Positions 18,246 through 27,159 of a stretch of DNA of 64,000 bases are shown one piece after another (the first letter of the stretch is position 1; each line of letters begins with the position of its first letter). Made by a program: the position numbers and the translations under genes. The stretch is from Sphingomonas_R arantia (lineage in GTDB: Bacteria; Pseudomonadota; Alphaproteobacteria; Sphingomonadales; Sphingomonadaceae), in NCBI RefSeq assembly GCF_042682045.1, contig NZ_JBHUGS010000002.1:62001-126000 (forward strand), read 5' to 3'. The notes under the pieces were generated by a model. That model made no database searches. It had not been told where the DNA came from and saw only the letters and a list, made by a program, of their open reading frames with translations.

Positions 18246-18326
18246 TCACGATCGACGCGGCGGTCGGATCCGGGTGTTCGCAGGAGAAGATGGCCGAAAC
18301 CGGCGGCTGTTCCGCCGTCATTTGGG

Positions 18327-19760
18327 CTAGCGCACCTGGTCGAGCCCCAGCGCCGTGCGATCCGCCGTCGCCGCGGCGAGTTCGCTGCGGGCGGCGGCGA
18401 TCCGTGCCTGAGCGTCGATCAGGCGGACCCGGGCATCGTTCGCGGTATCCTCACGCTGGTTGACCAGGAAGAAGTCGCTCGACCCAAGTGCGAAGCGCCG
18501 CCGCTCCGCCTCCGCCAGCCGATCGGCCAGCACCCGTTCCTGCTCGGCGATCTCGACCAGCCGTTCCGACGCGCCGACGTTGATGTTGATCCCCTCGATC
18601 TCCGCCACGATCTGGTCCCGCAGCAGGCGGTCCCGGGCATTGAGGCCTTCGATCTCGGCGCGGGCCTCGGCAACGCGGCCGCGGGCCGCCCGGTTCTGCA
18701 ACGGGACGGAGAAACGGAAACCGACGACCGCCTCGAGCGGGGTGCGGCTCGGACCGCCAACCCCTTCGCGACCGACATCCTTGCCAAGCTCGCCGCGCAG
18801 ATCGAGCCGCGGTTTCAACTCGTTTTCGGCCTGGGCAAGGCGCACGACGGACTGGTCGATCCGGGCAAGCACCGTCTGCAGATCGGGTCGGCGTGCCACC
18901 GATTCCGACAGGTTCACGGAAATGGGCGTCCCCGCCAGGGCGCTCGCATCCGTCGGTAGTCGCTCCGCACCGACGATGATCGGCTGTCCGTCCTCACCGC
19001 GATACAGCAACGACAGGGCATTGGCCGCCGCCGCGAAATCGCCCTCGGCGCGCACGACCAGTGACCGCCGACGGACGAGGTTCTGGTCGTTTTCGGTCAG
19101 CAGGATCTGCGGCCGCGCGCCGAGTTCGATCTGGCGCACGATCGCACCGCGGCGGGACTCCGCCAACTCCAGGAAGTTTCGGTAGGCCTGCAACCGCAGC
19201 CCGGCCGCGACCCAGTTCTGGTACGCATCGATGGCGCGGCGCTGCACGCCGATCGCAACGGCGCCGGCCTCGAACCGAGCGACGTCGATGTCAGCAAAGG
19301 CTAGCGAGCGCCGCGTGCGGCGTTCGTCGATCAGACGGTCGCGCAGCAGCGCATAGAGCGCACCGATCTTCAGCTCGCCCGCGCGGTTGGTGTAGTTCTG
19401 ATCCTCGTAGACCGGGAAGTCGCCGCGTGACTGGCGGTAATTGCCGTAGGCATAGCCGCCATTGTTGGTGAACGGGCGGGTCACGCGGCTGTCGATGACG
19501 CTGCCGTCGTAATAGCCCGTGACGCGGGACCGCGCATCGACATCGAACACCGTATCGAACGCGCCCGTCGCGGACAGCGCCCGGCCCTCGGCCTGGCGGA
19601 TGCGGGCAAGCTGTTCGATGATCTGCGGGGCCGCACGGGCCGAGGAACGCAGCACCTCGGCCAGCGTCAGCGGGGCGGCGGACCCTTTCTGCACGGCCGG
19701 CGCCTGTGCCGATGCGGGGACGGCGGAAAGGGACAGCAAGGCCAGGACGATCGCTCGCAT
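18327..19760 (-). CDS. TolC-family outer-membrane efflux channel
   Basis: A 477-residue OEP-family protein, the outer-membrane duct of a type I secretion or efflux system. Signal peptide MRAIVLALLSLSAVPASAQA; two repeats of long amphipathic helices (for example LADRLAEAERRRFALGSSDF and the ARPDLQ-type segment VARRPDLQTVLARIDQSV) are typical of the family. It is the last gene of the operon: ATG 19760 lies two bases after the adaptor's stop. The C-terminal FFLVNQREDTANDARVRLID corresponds to the conserved L-x-x-x-R-x-x-L region. Partner genes are the HlyD-type adaptor and the unusual ABC protein immediately upstream. Confidence 0.88.
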   Translation of the reverse strand: MRAIVLALLSLSAVPASAQAPAVQKGSAAPLTLAEVLRSSARAAPQIIEQLARIRQAEGRALSATGAFDTVFDVDARSRVTGYYDGSVIDSRVTRPFTNNGGYAYGNYRQSRGDFPVYEDQNYTNRAGELKIGALYALLRDRLIDERRTRRSLAFADIDVARFEAGAVAIGVQRRAIDAYQNWVAAGLRLQAYRNFLELAESRRGAIVRQIELGARPQILLTENDQNLVRRRSLVVRAEGDFAAAANALSLLYRGEDGQPIIVGAERLPTDASALAGTPISVNLSESVARRPDLQTVLARIDQSVVRLAQAENELKPRLDLRGELGKDVGREGVGGPSRTPLEAVVGFRFSVPLQNRAARGRVAEARAEIEGLNARDRLLRDQIVAEIEGININVGASERLVEIAEQERVLADRLAEAERRRFALGSSDFFLVNQREDTANDARVRLIDAQARIAAARSELAAATADRTALGLDQVR

Positions 19761-19762
19761 AC

Positions 19763-20845
19763 TCAGTTTGCCTTGTCCGATTTTGGCGCGGTCTTCTCGG
19801 CTTCGGCCTGACCGGCGGTGCCGGTGGAACCCAGTCGTCCGGCCTGACCGAAGTCGAGCGGGAAGTCGTTCAGCTGGCGCCACAGTTCGTAGCCCACGGA
19901 CACGGTCTCGCCCTGGATCCAGCCCTGAACCTTGCCGCCCAGCCGCACGAAGCGCAGGTCGGGCCAGGTCGCCTTGCCGGGCATCGGTTCGACCAGGACC
20001 CGGAACAGGCCGGTCGGGCCGGCCGTCGGGTCCAGCGTGCGGACCCGCCCGTCGAACAGGCCGTGGGCGATGACCGGCCATCCGCTGAACTGGATGGCCG
20101 GCCAGCCTTCGAATTCAAGCCGGACCGGGCGGCCCGGCTGGACCAGCGGGACGTCGCGGCCGTCGACGAACAGTTCCACCGCCCGTTCGACGCGTTCCGG
20201 CGCGACGATCGCGAGGATCGTTCCGGCCGAAACGAGCGCGCCGCCGGTCGCCGCGTTGATGCTCTGGATCCGGCCGTCGCGCGGTGCTCGGACGACCTGC
20301 GCCGACTGGCGATTGAGCTGGATGTCGATGCGGTTGAGCTTGGCGCGGGATTCGGCGAGCTTGGCCGCGCCGTCGGCGACCTTGATCTGCGCCTGTTCAA
20401 AGTCGCGGCGGGAGGCGAGGCCCTCCGCCAGCAGTTGTCCTGAACGCCCGACGTCGATGCCGGCCACCGCCTGGGACTGGCGCACCGCGGCGATCTCCGC
20501 CTCCACCTGCGCGCGTTCGGCGGCGAGGCGCGAGAGGAGGTTAGGATCGACATCGACGACGCGCACGATGGGATCGCCGGCCGCCACATGCTGTCCGTCA
20601 TGCACGTACCAGCGGTCGACGCGTCCGCCGACCAGCGCGGAGATTTGCTGGGCGCGGTCGTCGGGGTTCAGGGCCGCGACCGATCCTTCGCCCCGCGCGG
20701 TCTGAACCCAGGGAACCAGGAACAGGATGACGAAGGAGACCGCGATGCCGACCAGGACCATCCACGCCAGCGCCACCATCGTGCGCGGCGGCCGCTGTCG
20801 GGCGAGTGTCTTGAAGTGCGACAGATGGTCAGGACGGTAGGGCAT
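19763..20845 (-). CDS. HlyD-type membrane fusion protein (type I secretion adaptor)
   Basis: A 360-residue adaptor that should link the inner-membrane ABC protein to the TolC-type channel. One N-terminal membrane segment (MVALAWMVLVGIAVSFVILF) is followed by a barrel-sandwich lipoyl-like half (ISALVGGRVDRWYVHDGQHV, AAGDPIVRV). A coiled-coil hairpin spans about residues 105-185 (RLAAERAQVEAEIAAVRQSQ onward), followed by the second lipoyl half (VRAPRDGRIQSINAATGGAL) and a beta-barrel. ATG 20845 has GGAGG six bases upstream and the gene overlaps the end of the ABC gene by 17 bases. The C-terminus carries a charged Ala/Glu/Lys tail. Confidence 0.88.
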   Translation of the reverse strand: MPYRPDHLSHFKTLARQRPPRTMVALAWMVLVGIAVSFVILFLVPWVQTARGEGSVAALNPDDRAQQISALVGGRVDRWYVHDGQHVAAGDPIVRVVDVDPNLLSRLAAERAQVEAEIAAVRQSQAVAGIDVGRSGQLLAEGLASRRDFEQAQIKVADGAAKLAESRAKLNRIDIQLNRQSAQVVRAPRDGRIQSINAATGGALVSAGTILAIVAPERVERAVELFVDGRDVPLVQPGRPVRLEFEGWPAIQFSGWPVIAHGLFDGRVRTLDPTAGPTGLFRVLVEPMPGKATWPDLRFVRLGGKVQGWIQGETVSVGYELWRQLNDFPLDFGQAGRLGSTGTAGQAEAEKTAPKSDKAN

Positions 20846-22526
20846 GCAGGTCCTCCCCACGGGCAAGATGGTCCTGAAATTCGGCGAGCGAGGCGAAGCG
20901 ACGCTGACGCGCCAGGCCCAGATGGAACCAGCCGTCGAGTGCCATGTCCTCCGGCCGCCCGGTGAAGAGCAGCGTGGTGGTACCGTGCGGCTTGAGCATC
21001 CGCAGGACGGCCGCCAACCGTGCGGGGGGCAGCAGATCGTATAATTGGCCGAGCACCAGCAACCGCGGCGCGACGAGCAACGCGTTGGCAAGTTTCAGCG
21101 CCATCATCGAACCCAGGCTGAGCGGATAGCCGGTCGATGCGAGCGGCGTGTCCAGCCCCTTGGGCAGGCGGGCGACCCGTTCCTGGAGCCCCACGGCCGC
21201 CAGCGCTTCCTGCACCTGGACGGCGCTGATCTCGCTGCCGGCGAGGGACAGATATTCGCGGATCGTGACCTCGGCGATCGTCGGGCGGTCGAGCACCAGG
21301 ACCTGCGACCGCAGCAGATACATATCGAGCCCTTCGAGGTCGGCGCCGCCGATCAGCACGAGGCCGCGTTCGGGGTGGACGTAGCGCTTGAGCAGCAGCG
21401 CGAGCTTGCGCTCCGCCGCGGGTTCGGCGGCGACGACCAGCTGCTCGCCCGCCGCCACCGCGAAGTCGAAACGCGTCCCCTCGATCTCGGCATCCATGAG
21501 CCGCAGGGCGCCGTCGCCGGGCGCCCCGCGGCCGGCCTCGGTCGGCTGTTCCTGTGGAATGGCGAACAGCAGCGACAATTCCTCGGCACTGGCGACCAGA
21601 TCGTAGAAGATGTCGAGATAATAGCCGAGCTGCGAGATGCCGTAGAATACGCCGGACAGGATCAGTTCGGCCGCGACCAGTTGCCCGATCGACAGTTCGT
21701 TGCGCAGGATCAGGTTGCCGCCCAGCGCGAGCAGCGCGGCGCTGGCGAACGCGTAGATCAGGAGATAGCTGAGCGTTTGGGCGAAGCTGTAGCGGAAGAA
21801 GCGGCGATGCGCGTCGACATAGGTCGCGGTCATCGCCTCCGACCGGTCCATGGCGAAGCCGAAGTGGCGGCTCGACTTGTAGAAACCGTTCGAACTGCCG
21901 ACGCTTTCCAGCCAGCGCGCGGCGTCATGCTTGGCATGGCTCAACGCGACCGATCCGGTGATCGCGCCGCGTTGCCACAGCAGCCAGACCAGCAGGACGG
22001 TGACGACGAGCACGACGTTGAAGGCCAGAAAGAACGGGTGGTAGAAGCTTGTGACGACGAGCCCGACGACGCTTTGCAGGACGATGGTGAAGGCGCCGAT
22101 GACGAGGCCGGGGACCGCCTTCTGCACCACGCCGAGGTCGAAATAGCGGTTGAAGAGGTCGCCCCGGCTGGCGTCGCCGAAAAACGGGTTCTGCGCGTGG
22201 ACCGCGCGCACCGTTATCTCGGCCACGACGCGGGCGAAGACCCGGCGCTCGAACATCGCCATCAGGTAGACCCGTGCGGCGCTCAGGCCGGCCACGAGGA
22301 GCAGCAGGACCAGCAGCACGCCGGACAGCGTCCACAACGGCGCGGGCAGCGCGATATTGGCGACGCTGTTGATCAGCAGCTGGATGGAGATGGGGGTTGC
22401 CAGCGACAGCAGGCTGATCGCCAAAGTGTAGACGATCCCCAGGCGGACATAGGCGCTGTCCGGGCCGACAATCTCCGAAAGCCAGGCGGCGGCAGCCCGG
22501 AATCCGATGCGTTCGGTAGCTGCCAC
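20829..22526 (-). CDS. ABC exporter-like protein with degenerate ATPase domain
   Basis: About 565 residues: six membrane segments in residues 25-290 (ABC type-1 fold, e.g. LGIVYTLAISLLSLATPISI and MAMFERRVFARVVAEITVRA) followed by a region that aligns with an ATP-binding cassette but lacks its motifs. Where Walker A belongs (about residue 364) it reads VVAAEPAAERKLALLL with no P-loop. The Q-loop position reads VLVLDRP, the signature LSGGQ reads LSLGS, Walker B reads LLVLGQLYD without D-E, and the H-loop reads FTGRPEDM without His. It cannot hydrolyse ATP as a homodimer by known rules. First gene of an operon with adaptor and channel. GTG 22526 has AGG close upstream; an ATG at 22607 is an alternative. 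Confidence 0.75.
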   Translation of the reverse strand: MAATERIGFRAAAAWLSEIVGPDSAYVRLGIVYTLAISLLSLATPISIQLLINSVANIALPAPLWTLSGVLLVLLLLVAGLSAARVYLMAMFERRVFARVVAEITVRAVHAQNPFFGDASRGDLFNRYFDLGVVQKAVPGLVIGAFTIVLQSVVGLVVTSFYHPFFLAFNVVLVVTVLLVWLLWQRGAITGSVALSHAKHDAARWLESVGSSNGFYKSSRHFGFAMDRSEAMTATYVDAHRRFFRYSFAQTLSYLLIYAFASAALLALGGNLILRNELSIGQLVAAELILSGVFYGISQLGYYLDIFYDLVASAEELSLLFAIPQEQPTEAGRGAPGDGALRLMDAEIEGTRFDFAVAAGEQLVVAAEPAAERKLALLLKRYVHPERGLVLIGGADLEGLDMYLLRSQVLVLDRPTIAEVTIREYLSLAGSEISAVQVQEALAAVGLQERVARLPKGLDTPLASTGYPLSLGSMMALKLANALLVAPRLLVLGQLYDLLPPARLAAVLRMLKPHGTTTLLFTGRPEDMALDGWFHLGLARQRRFASLAEFQDHLARGEDLHALPS

Positions 22527-22672
22527 GTGAACCTCAATCCCTCGCAAGTCTGTCCCTCCTTTCTCCCGGACTGCCGCCTGCGGCACAAGAAGGCCGTAGC
22601 TATGCAAGCCATAGGAACCGACTATATGTCGACCGGACGGTTCAGTCGGGTGGTCTAGTGGCGGGAAACGGC

Positions 22673-23593
22673 ATGCCTTCGCTTCGACAGCTTCAGTATC
22701 TTGTGACGCTCGCCGATACGGGCTCGTTCGTCCAGGCGGCGCGCCTGATCCGGGTCAGCCAGCCGACGCTCAGCCAGCAGATCAAGGCGCTGGAGGAGCG
22801 CTTGGGGGCCCAACTGGTGGATCGGACAATGACCGGGGCGGTCCTAACGCCCGTCGGGCGCAGCATCGTGACGCGGGCGCGCCATGTCCTAGGGCAGGTG
22901 CGCGATATCCAGGCGCTTGCCGCGGGATCGGCAGGCGGCATGACCGGCACGCTGCGCCTGGGCACGACGCCGACGCTGGGTCCCTATCTGCTCTCCCCCA
23001 TCATCGCGGATCTGCACCGCGCCGCGCCCGGCCTGCGGCTCTATGTCCGCGAGGGGATACCGGACCGGCAGGCGCTGGCGCTGTCGCGCGGCGATCTGGA
23101 CGTCGTGCTTGGTCCGCTTCCGATCGCGGGCGACGATCTGGTGGTGGAGCCGCTGTTCCGCGAACCGCTTCATCTCGTCTCCGCGGTCGACAGCGAGTTT
23201 GCCGGCGCCGGCACGGTGGAACGCGCGCGGCTAAGCGGACAGACGCTGCTGTCGCTGGATACGCGGCACCATCTGCATCGGCAGGCCGCGAACATCGCCG
23301 CCGATCTCGGCCTGGTCCTGAGCCGTGACTATGAGGGCACGAGCCTCGAAAGCCTGCACCAGATGGTCGCGAGCGGTCTGGGGCTCTCGATCATTCCCGG
23401 CCTCTATCTGGCGTCCGACGTCGGCGGATCGGCCGGGCTGGCGGTCCTGAACGTGGCGGGTTGGAACGAGCATCGTTCGGTTGCGCTGGCATGGCGCAAG
23501 GCATCCAGCATGGATCAGGCGTTCGGCCTGATCGCCGATCATGTCCGCAGGGCGGCCGCCCGGGCGTGGGACCCGCCCACGTCGCGACGGTAG
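22673..23593 (+). CDS. LysR-family regulator, OxyR-like branch
   Basis: A 306-residue LysR regulator beginning MPSLRQLQYLVTLADTGSFV. The DNA-binding segment ARLIRVSQPTLSQQIKALEE and the wing LGAQLVDRTMTGAVLTPVGR are clear. The effector domain starts LRLGTTPTLGPYLLSPIIAD, as in OxyR relatives, but the protein contains no cysteine, so it cannot sense peroxide by the OxyR disulfide mechanism. ATG 22673 was preferred; GTG 22658 in frame would add five residues. It is divergent from the secretion-like operon, separated by about 146 bases, and probably regulates it. Confidence 0.88.
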   Translation: MPSLRQLQYLVTLADTGSFVQAARLIRVSQPTLSQQIKALEERLGAQLVDRTMTGAVLTPVGRSIVTRARHVLGQVRDIQALAAGSAGGMTGTLRLGTTPTLGPYLLSPIIADLHRAAPGLRLYVREGIPDRQALALSRGDLDVVLGPLPIAGDDLVVEPLFREPLHLVSAVDSEFAGAGTVERARLSGQTLLSLDTRHHLHRQAANIAADLGLVLSRDYEGTSLESLHQMVASGLGLSIIPGLYLASDVGGSAGLAVLNVAGWNEHRSVALAWRKASSMDQAFGLIADHVRRAAARAWDPPTSRR

Positions 23594-23622
23594 GGGCGGG
23601 GGCCGGATTGGGAGGCTCGTTT

Positions 23623-23653
23623 GTCGGGTCGTGACCGAAGATCCCGACCCGAC
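23623..23653. terminator. 9-bp perfect hairpin between convergent genes
   Basis: GTCGGGTCG (23623-23631) pairs with CGACCCGAC (23645-23653) across a 13-base loop. It is located between the LysR stop (23593) and the stop of the opposing GH3 gene (23670), so it may terminate both. It has no T-run. Confidence 0.5.
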
Positions 23654-23669
23654 GCCCGACCACAAAGGG

Positions 23670-26309
23670 TTAACGCGGTAGGACCGCTTGCCCGTCCACC
23701 TTCAGTTCGGACGCCACGCCCGCAACAGCCGGAAGGCCCGCCCGGCCGCCGGGTTGCCCGCCGCCGACCCAGAGCTTGACCGTTCCGGGCGTCAGACGCC
23801 GGACGCCCTTGGCATCGACCAGGCTGAGCGCGCGCGCATCGAGCGTGAAGCTCACGCGCCGCGTCTCGCCCTTCTTCAGGTGGACGCGTTCGAACCGGGC
23901 AAGCGACCGGATCGGCGCGTTCTGCGCGCCCGGATGCGCGACGTAGAGCTGCACGACCTCGTCGCCGTCGCGTGCGCCGACATTGCTGACCGCGACCGAG
24001 ACATCCAACTTGCCGTCCGCGCCGACCCGCGTCGTCGAGAGCGCCGGTGCGGCGTAGGCGAAGCGCGTGTAGCTCAGGCCGTGGCCGAACGGGTATAGCG
24101 TCTCACCGGCGAAGTAGCGGTAGGTCCGGCCCTTCATGCTGTAGTCGGTGAAGGCGGGCAACTGGTCGGCCGATTTGTAGAAGGTCACCGGCAGGCGGCC
24201 CGCGGGGCTGAAGTCGCCCGCCAGCAGCCCGGCCACCGCATGGCCACCCTCGCCGCCGGGATACCAGGCCTCGACGATCGCCGGCACGCTCTTGTCGGCG
24301 CGGTTCACGGCCAGCGCGCTGCCGTTCATCAGCACCAGGACGAGCGGCTTGCCGGTCGCGGTGAGGCGGTCGAGCAGCGCCTGCTGCGGTGCCGGCAAAT
24401 CCAGGCTGGTGCGATCGCCGCCGGCGAAACCGGGGGCCTGCACCTTCATCTCCTCGCCCTCGATCCGTGCCGACAGGCCGCCGACGAATATCGTCAGGTC
24501 AGCGGCCTTTGCCGCCGTGATTGCCTCATCCGCGCCCGAGCCGGGGACGCTCCAGACGAGCTGTTGCGAACTGCGCGCGCCGCGCTGGACGCCTTCGACC
24601 CGGATCGGATAGCGGCGGCCCTTCTCCAGCGTGATCGTGCCGGTCAGGATCGACGGTGCGTCGCCCACGCCCCATTCGTCGACCACGAGTTTGTCACCGA
24701 CGAACACGCGGTAGCCATTCTCGCTGGCGAAGCGGAAGCCGTAGGAACCGCTTGCCTGGGCGACGAGCGTACCCGTCCAGCGCGCCGACGTCTCGCGGTC
24801 GCCGCTCCAGTCGAGCCGCGCGTTGGGCACCGTCTCGCTGCGCATTGAGACGCCGGCGAGGTCCGCGCCGGCGAAATATTCGGCCTTCAGCCCCTTGGTC
24901 GCGCAGGCCGCATCGACGCACAGCGCGGCGTCCGGCACCGGGACTTCGGCCGGACCGATCAGTCCGGTGCCCTGGGCATAGACGATCTTCGCCTTCGGGT
25001 AGCGCGCGCGGATGCCGTCGAGGACGGTGACCGGCTTGGACGGCGTGCCGTAGTAATTGCCGACCAGCGCGTCGATGCTGTCGGCGTTGGGGCCGATCAC
25101 CGCGATGGTCCGTGGATCGCCCTTGATCGGCAGCAGGCCGCCGTCGTTCTTCAGCAGCACCATCGATTCTTCGGCCATCTTGCGCGACATCGCGTGATGG
25201 GCGGGCGTGTCGTAATCCTTCGCGGTGATCTCGGCGAAGGGCAGCTTCGGATCGAACAGCCCGAGCCGGACCCGCGCGACGAACAGCCGCTCCAGCGCGC
25301 GATCGACCGTTGCCTGCGGCAGGAGCCCGGTCTTCACCGCGGTGACGATGCTGTCGGCGTCGGTCGTCATCTTGTTGCGATAATCGCCGCAGATCAGGTC
25401 CATGCCCGCTTTGATGCCGACCGCGACGCCTTCCGGTGCCGTCTTGGTATAGTGCAGCGCGTCGGGCCGGTAGATGTTCGCCGCGGCCCCGCAATCGGAC
25501 ACGACATAGCCGCCGAACCCCCAGCTCTTTCGGAGGATATCGTCCATCAGCATCGTGCTGGCGCAGCCGGGTACGCCGTTGACGGCGTTGTACACGCACA
25601 TCACCGACTGCACCTTGCCCTCCGTCACCGTCGCGCGGAACGCGGGCAGGTAGGTATCCTCGAGGTCAAAGGGGCTGGGGTAGACGTCCTCGCGGTGGCG
25701 ATTGCTTTCCGGGCCGCTGTGGACCGCGAAATGCTTGGATGTCGCGATCACCTTGAAGATGCGCGGGTCATTGCCCTGCAGCCCGGCGATGTAGGCGATG
25801 CCGAGCCGGCCGGAGAGATACGGGTCCTCGCCATAGGTTTCCTGGCCGCGGCCCCAGCGCGGATCGCGGAAGATGTTGATATTGGGCGACCAGACGGTCA
25901 GGCCACGGTAGAATTCGCTGCCGCCGTCGGGCAGCCGGCGCTCGAGGAACTTGGCGCGGAACTCGGTCGCGACCGTATCGCCGACCTTGGCGAGCAACGT
26001 CGTGTCCCAGGTCGCGGCCATGCCGATCGCCTGCGGGAAGACGGTCGCGATGCCGGCGCGTGCGACACCGTGGAGCCCTTCGTTCCACCAGTTATACTCT
26101 GGAACCCCGAGGCGCGGGATCGCGGGGGCCGTATGACCGAGCTGCGCCGCCTTTTCCTCCAGCGTCATGCGCGACACGATGTCTTGCGCGCGCACCTCGG
26201 GTGTCGCGGCAGCGTCGCCGAGCTTGCCCGGGACGGGTTGAGCGGCCGCCAGCAACGTCACCGTGCTCGACAGCAGCAGAGCCAGTACCAGTTTCAGGCT
26301 TTTGCCCAT
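23670..26309 (-). CDS. GH3 beta-xylosidase/beta-glucosidase with PA14 insert
   Basis: An 879-residue exported glycoside hydrolase (signal peptide about residues 1-23) removing terminal beta-linked xylose or glucose. Domain order: GH3 N-terminal barrel with nucleophile Asp272 in GYVVSDCGAAAN (the SDCGA form is common in beta-xylosidases), GH3 C-terminal alpha/beta domain interrupted by a PA14 domain at about residues 465-590, and a fibronectin-III-like domain near residues 770-850. ATG 26309 has GGAGG nine bases upstream. A palindromic CTGGTA-N4-TACCAG site 45 bases ahead of the start suggests LacI-type control by a regulator elsewhere. Xylo- versus gluco-specificity is not certain. Confidence 0.9.
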   Translation of the reverse strand: MGKSLKLVLALLLSSTVTLLAAAQPVPGKLGDAAATPEVRAQDIVSRMTLEEKAAQLGHTAPAIPRLGVPEYNWWNEGLHGVARAGIATVFPQAIGMAATWDTTLLAKVGDTVATEFRAKFLERRLPDGGSEFYRGLTVWSPNINIFRDPRWGRGQETYGEDPYLSGRLGIAYIAGLQGNDPRIFKVIATSKHFAVHSGPESNRHREDVYPSPFDLEDTYLPAFRATVTEGKVQSVMCVYNAVNGVPGCASTMLMDDILRKSWGFGGYVVSDCGAAANIYRPDALHYTKTAPEGVAVGIKAGMDLICGDYRNKMTTDADSIVTAVKTGLLPQATVDRALERLFVARVRLGLFDPKLPFAEITAKDYDTPAHHAMSRKMAEESMVLLKNDGGLLPIKGDPRTIAVIGPNADSIDALVGNYYGTPSKPVTVLDGIRARYPKAKIVYAQGTGLIGPAEVPVPDAALCVDAACATKGLKAEYFAGADLAGVSMRSETVPNARLDWSGDRETSARWTGTLVAQASGSYGFRFASENGYRVFVGDKLVVDEWGVGDAPSILTGTITLEKGRRYPIRVEGVQRGARSSQQLVWSVPGSGADEAITAAKAADLTIFVGGLSARIEGEEMKVQAPGFAGGDRTSLDLPAPQQALLDRLTATGKPLVLVLMNGSALAVNRADKSVPAIVEAWYPGGEGGHAVAGLLAGDFSPAGRLPVTFYKSADQLPAFTDYSMKGRTYRYFAGETLYPFGHGLSYTRFAYAAPALSTTRVGADGKLDVSVAVSNVGARDGDEVVQLYVAHPGAQNAPIRSLARFERVHLKKGETRRVSFTLDARALSLVDAKGVRRLTPGTVKLWVGGGQPGGRAGLPAVAGVASELKVDGQAVLPR

Positions 26310-26353
26310 TTCGTCATCCTCCCGACGTTGTTTTTCTGGAGGCTAGCGCAAAC

Positions 26354-26369
26354 CTGGTACCGCTACCAG
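26354..26369. promoter_or_regulatory. Predicted LacI-type operator upstream of the GH3 gene
   Basis: CTGGTACCGCTACCAG has exact half-sites CTGGTA and TACCAG around four bases. Read toward the GH3 gene it is TGGTAGCGGTACCA, close to the xyl-box (TGGTAGCGCTAACA) described for LacI-family XylR regulators of xylan genes in Xanthomonas. No LacI gene is adjacent, so the regulator would act in trans. Its position 45-60 bases before the start suits repression. Confidence 0.6.
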
Positions 26370-26496
26370 CCGGAAGGTTGGCCGGTTTGGCTGTTCGGGG
26401 CTTTGGTCGTTCGAAACCGATCGTGACATCAATCGCCCGCGCGTGGCGTCTCGCGATACGCGGAGCGGGCCGCAGTCTGCCGACGCCTTCGAACCT

Positions 26497-26973
26497 TCAC
26501 GCGGTGCGCGACAGCGCGCCGGCGATGACGACGAACAGCGCCAGTAGGAGCAGCCATCGGAGGGTGGCGCGATGTCTTGGAACGGCGCTCGGTGGAGCTT
26601 CGTCCACAAGCCGCCAGCGGGAACCCGGTTGAACATAGATTGCCTCGAGAACCGGGACATCCCGCGCGGCCACGGTGGCGGGCCCGGTTTTCAGTGTGAC
26701 GACCTTGCGCCCGAAAAGGCCGGGGCGCACCGCGAGGACCCATCCGCGCGCCGCGATCGACCAACCCCAGGCGTCGCTCGGCATGGGGAGGTAGCTGGAG
26801 CGGCTGACCGTCGCCACGACGTCGGCCAGACTGGCGTCGGCCGGAACGAGAAAACCTTCTTCGTGCGGCGAGTGAACGTCGTCCGCCATGCAGACGCTGT
26901 CCCGTGTCAGGGTCACCCTGATCCGCGCCTCGCCGTCGACGCTCGTGCCTGTCGCTGCTGCCTTCGGGGTCAT
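26497..26973 (-). CDS. Hypothetical protein with C-terminal membrane anchor
   Basis: A 158-residue protein of unknown function. ATG 26973 has AGGAG seven bases ahead, which decides the start over the open frame to 27021. The N-terminal 120 residues look globular and soluble (ARIRVTLTRDSVCMADD, SRSSYLPMPSDAWGWSIAA). The C-terminus has one hydrophobic helix (LRWLLLLALFVVIAGAL) preceded by Arg/His residues, a tail-anchor arrangement that would leave the body in the cytoplasm. I recognise no family. It lies upstream of, and on the same strand as, the GH3 gene but is separated by the operator region. Confidence 0.6.
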   Translation of the reverse strand: MTPKAAATGTSVDGEARIRVTLTRDSVCMADDVHSPHEEGFLVPADASLADVVATVSRSSYLPMPSDAWGWSIAARGWVLAVRPGLFGRKVVTLKTGPATVAARDVPVLEAIYVQPGSRWRLVDEAPPSAVPRHRATLRWLLLLALFVVIAGALSRTA

Positions 26974-27159
26974 GTCGGTGCTCCTGGTGCCCGGACTATC
27001 GTGCCGCTCTCTATCCATCAATTGATCGTTCCCTCAGGAGCGTGAGGAGGTGCCCGATAGGGCGTGTCGGAAGGGGGCATCGCCTCTGGTCGCTTCGATC
27101 GATCACCTCCGACCTCGGCCCGGCGTCCGCTTGTGCAGGGACAGGTTGGCTTTCCCAAC
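26974..27159. other. Intergenic stretch without recognised gene
   Basis: Together with the pseudogene that follows and its short flank (to 27421), this makes a 448-base interval with no intact gene. It holds the ribosome site and probably the promoter of the minus-strand gene starting at 26973. Beyond that I see no palindrome or RNA structure that stands out. Confidence 0.4.
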
